NCBI GenBank assembly: GCA_035650255.1
Contig: DASRIA010000095.1
Location: 1 to 41,448 of the forward strand
Source: DASRIA01 sp035650255
GTDB lineage: Bacteria; Actinomycetota; Thermoleophilia; Solirubrobacterales; JBBDJG01
DNA: 41,448 nucleotides
Reading direction: 5' to 3'
Shown: positions 24,824-32,155 of the stretch, piece by piece
Layout of the letters: each line of letters opens with the position of its first letter
Position numbering within the stretch: position 1 is the stretch's first letter
Made by a program: the position numbers and the translations under genes
The notes under the pieces: generated by a model
The model's database searches: none
Seen by the model: the letters and a program-made list of their open reading frames with translations, nothing else
What the model was told of the DNA's origin: nothing

Positions 24824-25582
24824 TCAGTTCGCGATACCGGCGGGAACGTCCCGTGGAGCGCGCTGGTCGACCACTGTGACCTCGTCCCTCGCGACCGGCG
24901 CGAGGTCGGGGCGCAGGTTGCGGCGCAGGTGCGAGTACATCAGAAGGGCGAGGCCGGCGGCTATGCACATCCCGCTCAAGAGCTCCAGGTACTTCTCCGC
25001 ACTCGTGGCGCCGGCGATGTCCGCCCCGGTGCCCAGCGCGAACAGGCCGAGGCCGCCGGCCAGGGCCGCAGCCGCGCCCCGGTGGCTCAACAGGATGTCC
25101 CGGAAGACGAACGCAAACGCGGCGGCGGGAATCAGGTACGCCGCGATCACCAGGTCGTCCGGCCGCGTTACGCCGGGGAGGTCGGCGAGGAACTGGAGGT
25201 TGTGCCCGATGCTCTCGTGGATCGCGAAGAGCTCGTCCATGCCCGCATACCCGAGCCCCGCCGCGATCAGCAGGTAGAACGCGATCAGCCTCCCGCGGCG
25301 GCCCGCGATGCGCAGCGCGGCGGCGGTCATGAACGCGGCCGTCGCCAGCGCGATCAGGCCGATGCCGCCGATCACGCTCGGACCGGGCTTCGGCTCCCCA
25401 TCGACGTAGAGGGTGACCGAGTCGAGGACGCGCACCTCCTTCACGGTGCCGGCCTTGTAGGGCACGTCCGCTTCGCCGCGCACGTCGTAGGGACGCCCGC
25501 CACCGGCTGCGAGCAGCGCGACGACCGCCAGGAAGGAGGCGGCAGCGACGGCGGCGGCGGCGATGACTCTCCGGGGTCTCAT
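24824..25582 (-). CDS. Polytopic membrane protein, DELxxxHE motif
   Basis: A 252-residue membrane protein of no family I can name. Start ATG 25582 (MRPRRVIAAAAVAAASF). It has an N-terminal membrane helix, an extracytoplasmic loop of about 45 residues (DVRGEADVPYKAGTVKEVRV...), then about five or six more helices. Helix 3 ends in GMDELFAIHESIGHNLQF, where Asp, Glu and two His are conserved-looking polar residues at a membrane face. Similar 'DE...HE' motifs occur in other uncharacterised membrane proteins. The C-terminus is cytoplasmic and basic (SHLRRNLRP). It lies between two exported proteins on the same strand, 156 bases after the nitrilase/BNR gene. Confidence 0.7.
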   Translation of the reverse strand: MRPRRVIAAAAVAAASFLAVVALLAAGGGRPYDVRGEADVPYKAGTVKEVRVLDSVTLYVDGEPKPGPSVIGGIGLIALATAAFMTAAALRIAGRRGRLIAFYLLIAAGLGYAGMDELFAIHESIGHNLQFLADLPGVTRPDDLVIAAYLIPAAAFAFVFRDILLSHRGAAAALAGGLGLFALGTGADIAGATSAEKYLELLSGMCIAAGLALLMYSHLRRNLRPDLAPVARDEVTVVDQRAPRDVPAGIAN

Positions 25583-25733
25583 TTCTCGGCGGCCCTGCCG
25601 GTGGCTGGATAACAGCATGTTTCCACGTTGTTATCGCGCCGTGATCGGATGTAAACGCGAATCCGGGGCCCGACCCTATCGCGCCCGGGCCGAATGAGGT
25701 GCGGTTTCCGCGCGGTAAAGACGGGAAAACGAC

Positions 25734-25746
25734 CCCCGCTACGGGG
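25734..25746 (-). terminator. Short hairpin with T-rich tail
   Basis: On the minus strand CCCCG-TAG-CGGGG spans the stop codon of the BNR gene and is followed by GTCGTTTTCCCGTCTTT, the only U-rich tail seen after a hairpin in this window. The stem is short. Confidence 0.4.
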
Positions 25747-28429
25747 CCGGGCAGTTCCGGCGTCCGAGGAACACCTCGCCGGAGCCGCGGCGGTCGTCCT
25801 CCCACACGACGTAGCAGCGCCCGTCGGACCACGCCATGCTGGGCCGGCTCTGCTCGCTGTGGCCGGGGCCGGTGTCGTCGACACGCTCGGACGCCGCGAA
25901 CGTCGCCCCGCCGTCGCCGCTGGAGGAGAAGAAGATGTCGTTGTTGCCGAGGCGGTTGTCCTGCCAGGCCGCGAACAGGCCGCCGCCGGCGGCCACGAGC
26001 GCGGGATGCCACTGGTTGCTGGGCGTATCGCGATCAGGGTCGAATCCGGCCTTCGAGTCGTCCAGCTGGCGGTTCGCGGAGAACGTCGCGCCGCCGTTGT
26101 CGCTGCGGGAGTAATAGATGTTCGTGTCGGGCTCACGGGCGCGGAGGTCGGTCCATGCCGCGTGCACGCGGCCGCCCGGGTCGATCGCGAGTGACACACG
26201 CTCGTTCAGCCGCTCGAAGCCCTGGAAGTCGTCGATGCGGACGTTGGGGCCGAACGTCAGCCCGCCGTCGTCGCTGCGCGCGAAGTACACGTCCCAGTTG
26301 TAGTCGCGGAAGTCCGACCAGGCGACGAAGACCTTGCCTTGGGACACGGTGATCGTGGGACTCCACTTGTTGTCGAGGTGCGCGGCCAGCGGGACCGGCG
26401 CGCCGGCGTCCACCCGCACGTTGGGCCCGAAGCCGCCCCCGGCGGTGCCGCGGGCCGCGTACACGCGCTCGAGCGGGAGGTCCTGAAGGCCGCGGTCGCG
26501 CTCGTCGATCCACGCGACCACGGGCACGGCGCCGTCCAGCGCCAACTGCGGCAGCCACTTGCCGCCTTCGTCGGTGTCGTCGACGCGCACGTCCGCGCCG
26601 CGCTTGCGTCCCCGCGTGTCGAGCCGCGCGAGCATCACGCGTCCGCGGTCGTCGCTGCGCCCGTCGGCCAGCTCCTGCCACGCGACGACCACTTCTCCGG
26701 GACGCGCCGCGACCGTCGGGAACATCTCCGCCACCGCGCCGCGGCGGTTGTCGCTGACGCGCACCGGGTCGCGGAAGTGCTTGCCGCGATCGCGGCTCAC
26801 GGCCAGGTACACGTTGTCGAGGCCGTGTCGCGCCTCGTGCCACGTCACGTACACGTGCTCGCCCTGGGCCGCCACCTTCGGCGCGTGCTTCGTCGCATCA
26901 CCGCGACGCCAGTGGTGATCGTCATCGTCGTCGTCATGGTCGTCGTGGTGCACGGCCACGCTGCGCCCGAAGACCGGAGGCGCCGCGCGCCTGCGGTCGG
27001 GCCGTGCCGGCCGGCCGAGCGTCACGTCCTCGTGGATCACCGTCTCGCGGTACCCGTTCAGGCACGGTCCCACGGTCAGGGACGTGGCGCAGGGCGGGCC
27101 GGAGAGCAGCTTCACCCCGTCGGCGGCGAGCTGCTGGCGGCGCTGCGCCAGCGTCAGCGCCGGGTCGGCGATGCCCGGGTCCGGTGCGATCCAGGGCCCC
27201 ATCTCCAGAAACGCCGTTTCCGGGTTCTGGCCCACCCACGCGTTCTGCGGGCCGAGTGGACCGGGGGCGACCTTCCGCTTGCGGCCGATGATCGCGCTCT
27301 GACCGTCGAACGGGGTGTCGAAGAAGTTCCCGGTCAGGCTGGCGGTCACGTTGACCTGCCAGGCGGGGTACTTCTGGAGGTTCGCGAAGCCGCCCTCCTT
27401 GAAGATGTCGGGCTCCCATGGGGTGGTCTGGAACGCCCAGCCGCTGAACGCCTCCGGTTGGAGGATCACGTTCGCTCCCTTGGCCTCGAAGCGGTCGTTG
27501 ACGTCGACCATCCACGCGTCCTTCGAGATCACGGTCGCCAGGCGGCCGACCGGCGTGTCCAGCACCTCGAGGTCGCGGACGGCGCCGAACCCGAGCGCGA
27601 GGCCGAAGAACTCCCCGGGCGGCGGCTGCTCGACCGGCGTGAGGTAGGCCTTCACGGTCGACCCGCGGATCACTCCGTCCGTCTGCGACGGGCTGTCGAG
27701 CGTGCGGCCCTGGCCGTCGGGCACGAGCACCTCGCCGTCGGGCGCGAACACGTATGTGGTGTTGGCGGGATATGGCGACGCCGCCTCGTACGCGTATGTG
27801 CGCTGTGGCTCGTCGGGATCGCGCAGGAGCGCGACCAGCGCCGGGTCCTCGGCCTGCGTCACGCGCCGCGCCGGCGCCGCGTTGATCGCCGCCGCGATGT
27901 ATACGCCGTGCTCGATCGCAAGCGCGCGGTAGGTCTCGTAGAAGCTGCGGTAGAAGGTGTCGGTGAGCGCGGTGAACAGCGTGCGCAATGCAGGTTGTCC
28001 CGGGTACTTCGCCGAGTAGTGGGCGACCTGCGGCGCGTAGGGCTCGAACAGCGAAGGGATTGCGCCCAGTGCGCTGGTCTGTTGCCGTGCGGCGGCCCCG
28101 CGCGTGCCGATCAGCGCCGTGATCAGCCCGGCATCCTCCGGGAACACGACCAGCGCCTTGCGCGGTGCGCGCCGGTCGGCGGGCCGGATGTGGCTCGCGA
28201 CGTCGTCGACGCCCTCCTGCACGTAGGCGCCGCGGCCCGGGAAGCCGCGGTCCATCAGCGCCGCCATCTTGTTGTGGAAGTCCGCATAAGTGACGGCGTC
28301 CGCGATGCGGTGCTTGTTGCCGACCGCGAACATGCGCACCTCGTCCGGCGCGCGCCGGTCGTGCGCGGTCGCGACGGCCGGCGTGAGTGCCAGCAGCGCA
28401 GCGATTGCGACCAGGGCACGGGACAACAC
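25739..28429 (-). CDS. Exported nitrilase-like domain fused to BNR propeller
   Basis: An 896-residue exported protein. Signal peptide 1-22 (cleavage near ATA-HDR). Residues about 30-475 look like a carbon-nitrogen hydrolase domain. E97 (ALVVFPEDAG) and K260 (GSTVKAYLTP) match the family's Glu and Lys, but the nucleophile position, normally ICYD, reads ISKD with Ser302. The following GANVILQPEAFSGW is typical. A His/Asp-rich linker (HHDDHDDDDDDHH, 494-506) leads to a sialidase-type BNR propeller (510-896) with repeated SxDGGxTF boxes (FARSDDGGLTFGPNVRIDD, YSRSDNGGATFSANRQLDD, SSSGDGGATFAASERVDD). The start GTG 28429 follows TAGCGT by 7 bases. Glycosidase or binding function is not established. 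Confidence 0.85.
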   Translation of the reverse strand: MLSRALVAIAALLALTPAVATAHDRRAPDEVRMFAVGNKHRIADAVTYADFHNKMAALMDRGFPGRGAYVQEGVDDVASHIRPADRRAPRKALVVFPEDAGLITALIGTRGAAARQQTSALGAIPSLFEPYAPQVAHYSAKYPGQPALRTLFTALTDTFYRSFYETYRALAIEHGVYIAAAINAAPARRVTQAEDPALVALLRDPDEPQRTYAYEAASPYPANTTYVFAPDGEVLVPDGQGRTLDSPSQTDGVIRGSTVKAYLTPVEQPPPGEFFGLALGFGAVRDLEVLDTPVGRLATVISKDAWMVDVNDRFEAKGANVILQPEAFSGWAFQTTPWEPDIFKEGGFANLQKYPAWQVNVTASLTGNFFDTPFDGQSAIIGRKRKVAPGPLGPQNAWVGQNPETAFLEMGPWIAPDPGIADPALTLAQRRQQLAADGVKLLSGPPCATSLTVGPCLNGYRETVIHEDVTLGRPARPDRRRAAPPVFGRSVAVHHDDHDDDDDDHHWRRGDATKHAPKVAAQGEHVYVTWHEARHGLDNVYLAVSRDRGKHFRDPVRVSDNRRGAVAEMFPTVAARPGEVVVAWQELADGRSDDRGRVMLARLDTRGRKRGADVRVDDTDEGGKWLPQLALDGAVPVVAWIDERDRGLQDLPLERVYAARGTAGGGFGPNVRVDAGAPVPLAAHLDNKWSPTITVSQGKVFVAWSDFRDYNWDVYFARSDDGGLTFGPNVRIDDFQGFERLNERVSLAIDPGGRVHAAWTDLRAREPDTNIYYSRSDNGGATFSANRQLDDSKAGFDPDRDTPSNQWHPALVAAGGGLFAAWQDNRLGNNDIFFSSSGDGGATFAASERVDDTGPGHSEQSRPSMAWSDGRCYVVWEDDRRGSGEVFLGRRNCPAP

Positions 28430-28436
28430 GACTGCA

Positions 28437-28442
28437 ACGCTA
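28437..28442 (-). promoter_or_regulatory. -10-like TAGCGT before nitrilase/BNR gene
   Basis: On the minus strand TAGCGT, 7 bases, then GTG 28429. The only 73 bases between this gene and the divergent lipoprotein gene must hold both promoters. Confidence 0.45.
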
Positions 28443-28490
28443 TCCGCGCTCCGGCCCGCGCGTCCAGGGTGCGGCGGCCGCGGCGTCGGT

Positions 28491-28496
28491 GATACT
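28491..28496 (+). promoter_or_regulatory. -10-like GATACT before lipoprotein
   Basis: GATACT, 6 bases (GGCGGC), then GTG 28503. The block closely resembles the one at 7539-7554. Confidence 0.45.
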
Positions 28497-28502
28497 GGCG
28501 GC

Positions 28503-28883
28503 GTGTCAGGCGCCAAGCTGCTCGCGGTGGCACTTGCGATCGCGTTCGTGGCCGGCTGCGGGGACGACTCGTCGCCCGCGCCGGCGACCACTCCGGATGC
28601 GCCGCTCACGGTGCGGGAGCGACGCGCCGTGGACCGCTCGGTGACGGCGATCCGCGCGTATTGCCGTGAGGTTGCGCGCTACCTCGCACGCGGTGGCCGG
28701 GCTCCGGCCCAGGACGCGGCACTCGCCGCGGCGCGCCGGATCGCGGCGATCGCGCGGCGCCGGCCGGAGGCCGCCTACGAGGGAAGTCAGACAGCCCGCG
28801 GCCTGGCCGGGGCCCTCGCCGAGGACCTCGAAGGTACGAACTGCTCGGGGCTGCTCGTGGCGGAGCTGGAGCGCGGTCTCTAG
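28503..28883 (+). CDS. Small lipoprotein, unknown function
   Basis: A 126-residue protein with a lipoprotein signal (MSGAKLLAVALAIAFVAGC; lipid-modified Cys19, followed by GDDSS). The mature part begins with a Pro/Thr/Ala linker and then a helical domain rich in Ala and Arg (VRERRAVDRSVTAIRAYCRE, ALAAARRIAAIARR). Two further Cys (in AYCREVA and GTNCSGLLV) could form a disulfide. No family is recognised. It is divergent from the nitrilase/BNR gene and 72 bases ahead of the phosphoesterase, so it may be co-transcribed with it. The GTG is placed exactly where a leaderless transcript would begin. Confidence 0.7.
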   Translation: MSGAKLLAVALAIAFVAGCGDDSSPAPATTPDAPLTVRERRAVDRSVTAIRAYCREVARYLARGGRAPAQDAALAAARRIAAIARRRPEAAYEGSQTARGLAGALAEDLEGTNCSGLLVAELERGL

Positions 28884-28955
28884 AGCGAACGGCTCTCATT
28901 TCCGCGTCGCGCCTGAGTGATAGCCTGCCAACCCTGCTCTGGGGAGGGCGGCGAA

Positions 28956-31892
28956 TTGAGCGGAACGTCAACGGAGGGCACGCGTCGGCGCGGGTGGTGG
29001 TCCGCGGGCATTGCGGTCGTGGTCCTGCTGACCTTCGGCGCCACGGCCCAGGCAGGTCACCTCTTCTCCGACGTCGCCGGCCACACGACGCTCGAGCGTG
29101 AGATCACGGGCGCCGATCCGTCGAGCGGCTACGCGACGCTCTCCAGCCAGGCCACGAGCGAGTCGCACGTGGTCCGCGACGGGACCGCCGAGGGGACGCC
29201 GCTGATCCCCGACGCTCAGTCCGGGCGCGCGGACCGGCGCCGCTCGCTCGCATATGTGGGCCAGCTGACCGACTTCCAGCTCGCCGACGAGGAGTCGCCC
29301 GCCCGCGTGGAGTTCCTCGATCAGGAGCCGACCGGCTTTGCGGCTTCCGCGTGGCGGCCCCAAGAGGCGCTCCAGCCGTTCGTCATCGACTGGTCGATCC
29401 GCCAGATGAACCTGTTCTCGGGCGCGAGCCCGGTGGAGCAGAGCGGCGGCGACCGGGCGGCGATGGACTTCGCTCTGATCACCGGGGACCAGGCCGACAA
29501 CATGCAGCGCAACGAGATGCTCTGGGTGCGCGACCTGCTCGAGGGCGGCACGCAGATCGATCCGAACAGCGGCAGCCAGAACCCCGCGGACTGGAGCCCC
29601 CTGCTGCACCCCAGCTGCGCCGCCTACCCGGCGAACGCGGCCAACCTGGCCGAGGCGGCCAAGTACACCGGCGTCCAGGATTACGACGACTACGACGAGG
29701 GCACCAACCCGTACTTCTACGACCCGGACAGCCCGCAGGCCGCCTGGGCCGACTGGCCCGCCTACCCCGGGCTCATGGACCGCGCGCAGCTCCCGTTCAC
29801 GCCCGCCGGCCTGAACGTCCCGAGCTACGTCACCAACGGCAACCACGACGGGCTGGTGCAGGGCAACCAGGCGGGGAACGCCGCCTTCGAGGACATCGCG
29901 ACCGGCTGCTTCAAGGCGCTGGGCACGACGGCTTCGTTCAGCGGGCTGGACCCGTCGGTCCTGTTGTCGCCCTCCTCCGCGGCGATGCTCGTGCCGCCCG
30001 ACCCGTTGCGGCGGTTCGTGGACAAGCGGCAGACGAAGCAGATCTACGCCGACAACGGCGAGGACAACGCGCACGGCTACGAGTTCGTCGACGAGGTCGA
30101 GCAGACCGACTCGGCCGGCAGCGCGTCGTACTACTCATGGGACCCGCCCGAGGCGCCCGGCATGCGGTTCATCTCGATCGACACCCTCTCCGAGGGCGGG
30201 ATCGTCGAGCAGTCGTCGAACGGCAACGTCGACGAGCCCCAGTTCCGCTGGCTCGAGCAGCAGCTGGAGTTCGCGCAGGGCCTCGACAAGGTCGTCGTGG
30301 TGTTCGGCCACCACCCGATCCGCTCGCTGAACTCGAACGCCCCGGACGAGGCGGCCGGGTCGTGCGCGGGCGCGGCGCACTCGCACGGCGACGTGCCGGA
30401 GCATGACCTCAACCCGGGCTGCGACATCGATCCGCGCGTGTCCACGCCGATCCACTACGGCGAGCCCAGCCAGCGGCCGCCGGGCAGCGAGGACGAGACC
30501 ATCTCGGAGCTGTTCGGCCGCTTCCCCAACGTGGTCGCCTACGTCGCCGGCCACACCCACGAGAACAACGTCCAGCCGTTCACCCGTCCGAGCGGCGGAG
30601 TGTGGTGGGGGATCGAGACCGCGGCGACGGCCGACTGGCCGGTCCAGCACCGCCTGATCGAGGTGATGGACAACCGCGACGGCACGCTGTCGCTCTTCGG
30701 CACGGTGCTCGACGCGGCAGCGTCCGGCACGGCGCCGGCGCCGGGATCCGCAATCGCCTTCGACGAGGAGATGCTCGCCTCGGTGGGCCGCGAGTTCGCC
30801 TACAACGACCCGCAGGCCGGCCTCGGCTCGGGCGAGGGCGACGCCAACGACCAGAACGTCGAGTTGCTGGTGAAGGACCCGCGGCGCGCGGACCTCGAGA
30901 TCGTCAAGACGGACAGCCCGGACCCGGTCGAGGTGGGGGAGACCCTGGCCTACCACCTGGACGTGCGCAACTTCGGTCCGTCGGGAGCTTCGAGCGTGAC
31001 GGTCACCGACATGCTGCCGCCCAGCGCGTCGTTCGTATCGGCGACCGCGAGCCAGGGCACATGCATGCAGGCGGCCGGCACGGTCACCTGCGACCTGGGA
31101 TACATGCCCGACGGCGCGGTGGCGACCGTCACGATCCACGTCACGCCGACGACGACGGGGTCGATCATCAACACCGCGAGCGTCGACGCGGACCAGGCCG
31201 ACAGCCGTCCTCAGAACGACTCGGACGTCGAGGGCACGTTCGTGGTGCCCGCACTCACCGGCGGCTACGTGCGGCCGAAGGCCGCCAACCGGTTGCAGCT
31301 GGGGCTGGTCCCTGCCTACCAGCAATGCGTCTCGCCCAACCGGACCCACGGGCCGCCGCTGGCGTTCCCGTCGTGCAACCCGCCCACGCGGTCGTCGACC
31401 GCCCTCACGGTCGGGACGGCCGACTCGAACGGCCGGCCGACGCAGTCGGAGGGCTCGCTCGTGGTGAGCGTCGTGCCCGGCGACTTCCTGACGACGGCCG
31501 ACGAGGCGGACGTCTCGGTCAGCCTCGGCATCACGGACGTCCGCCGCGCATCCGACCTGGCCGACTACACGGGCGGATTGCAGGTCTCGGCGGACCTGCG
31601 GATCACCGACCGCTGGAACGGGGTCGTGGCCGGAGGCGGCACGCAGGGGGCGACGGTCGTCGACATCCCGTTCCCGTTCCCCTCGGGGTGCGCGGCGACC
31701 TCCGATCCCGGCATCGGAAGCACGTGCGCCCTGAACACGAGTTTCGACGCGGCGGTCCCGGGCGCGGTGCAGGAGCGCCAGCGGGCGGTCTGGCAGTTCG
31801 GCCAGTTCCGGGTCGAGGACGGCGGGGCGGACGGGAACGTCAGCACCGTGCCGAACGGGGTCTTCGCCCGCCAGGGCGTCTTCGTTCCGTAA
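28956..31892 (+). CDS. Exported metallophosphoesterase, PPA1498-like
   Basis: A 978-residue exported phosphoesterase resembling the PPA1498 family. The start is taken as TTG 28956, 8 bases after GGGGAGGG. A signal peptide follows (TRRRGWWSAGIAVVVLLTFG, cleavage near AQA-GHL). Calcineurin-type motifs are in order: TDFQ (D106; Gln where DxH is usual), ITGDQADN (D178), TNGNHDG (N296-H297), FGHHPIRS (H452), VAGHTHENN (H533, H535). Residues about 646-765 form a DUF11-type Ig-like domain (DLEIVKTDSPDPVEVGETL). Residues 769-978 are the same C-terminal domain as in the TolB-like protein. It probably cleaves an extracellular phosphoester; substrate unknown. Confidence 0.88.
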   Translation: MSGTSTEGTRRRGWWSAGIAVVVLLTFGATAQAGHLFSDVAGHTTLEREITGADPSSGYATLSSQATSESHVVRDGTAEGTPLIPDAQSGRADRRRSLAYVGQLTDFQLADEESPARVEFLDQEPTGFAASAWRPQEALQPFVIDWSIRQMNLFSGASPVEQSGGDRAAMDFALITGDQADNMQRNEMLWVRDLLEGGTQIDPNSGSQNPADWSPLLHPSCAAYPANAANLAEAAKYTGVQDYDDYDEGTNPYFYDPDSPQAAWADWPAYPGLMDRAQLPFTPAGLNVPSYVTNGNHDGLVQGNQAGNAAFEDIATGCFKALGTTASFSGLDPSVLLSPSSAAMLVPPDPLRRFVDKRQTKQIYADNGEDNAHGYEFVDEVEQTDSAGSASYYSWDPPEAPGMRFISIDTLSEGGIVEQSSNGNVDEPQFRWLEQQLEFAQGLDKVVVVFGHHPIRSLNSNAPDEAAGSCAGAAHSHGDVPEHDLNPGCDIDPRVSTPIHYGEPSQRPPGSEDETISELFGRFPNVVAYVAGHTHENNVQPFTRPSGGVWWGIETAATADWPVQHRLIEVMDNRDGTLSLFGTVLDAAASGTAPAPGSAIAFDEEMLASVGREFAYNDPQAGLGSGEGDANDQNVELLVKDPRRADLEIVKTDSPDPVEVGETLAYHLDVRNFGPSGASSVTVTDMLPPSASFVSATASQGTCMQAAGTVTCDLGYMPDGAVATVTIHVTPTTTGSIINTASVDADQADSRPQNDSDVEGTFVVPALTGGYVRPKAANRLQLGLVPAYQQCVSPNRTHGPPLAFPSCNPPTRSSTALTVGTADSNGRPTQSEGSLVVSVVPGDFLTTADEADVSVSLGITDVRRASDLADYTGGLQVSADLRITDRWNGVVAGGGTQGATVVDIPFPFPSGCAATSDPGIGSTCALNTSFDAAVPGAVQERQRAVWQFGQFRVEDGGADGNVSTVPNGVFARQGVFVP

Positions 31893-32008
31893 GCGCTCGC
31901 CCATCTTGACGCCCTGTCAGCGGCTTGCCCCGCTTGGCGTCCGGGTACCTCATTAGCGTCGGCGACGGTCAATCGGGCCGGACGCCGGCCCACGAGCAAG
32001 GAGAAGAC

Positions 32009-32155
32009 ATGCCCGAGGGCTACTGCGTCAAGGAAAAGAAGAAGGTCGAGATCAAGGACCCGAAGCAGGTCACGATGAAGAACGGCCGCCCTGCGATCCA
32101 GGGCACGTGCCCCGACTGCGGGACGAAGATCTTCAAGATCGGCAAGCTCGACTAG
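32009..32155 (+). CDS. DUF5679 zinc-ribbon-like small protein
   Basis: A 48-residue protein recognised as DUF5679 by GYCVKEKKKVEIKDPKQVT followed by MKNGRPAIQGTCPDCGTK. The C-terminal CPDC pair is intact. The first pair, usually CVKC in this family, reads CVKE, so one of four expected zinc ligands is missing. The ATG at 32009 is fixed by AAGGAG at 31998-32003. Its TAG stop forms the CTAG shared with the stop of the convergent glycosyltransferase gene. Function unknown; the family is often found near topoisomerase or RNA genes. Confidence 0.85.
   Translation: MPEGYCVKEKKKVEIKDPKQVTMKNGRPAIQGTCPDCGTKIFKIGKLD

Noticed and set aside
24503..25612. 369-codon plus-strand frame opposite the membrane protein
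   Set aside because: Arg/Gln/His-rich translation, no start signal; the minus-strand product has coherent membrane helices.
26339..28492. A 717-codon plus-strand frame opposite the nitrilase/BNR gene
   Set aside because: Arg/Val/His-rich shadow translation; the minus-strand protein has signal peptide, nitrilase and BNR motifs.
28917..28955. Longer phosphoesterase start at GTG 28917
   Set aside because: It would place the GGGGAGGG ribosome site inside the coding part; TTG 28956 has correct spacing and begins right before the signal peptide.
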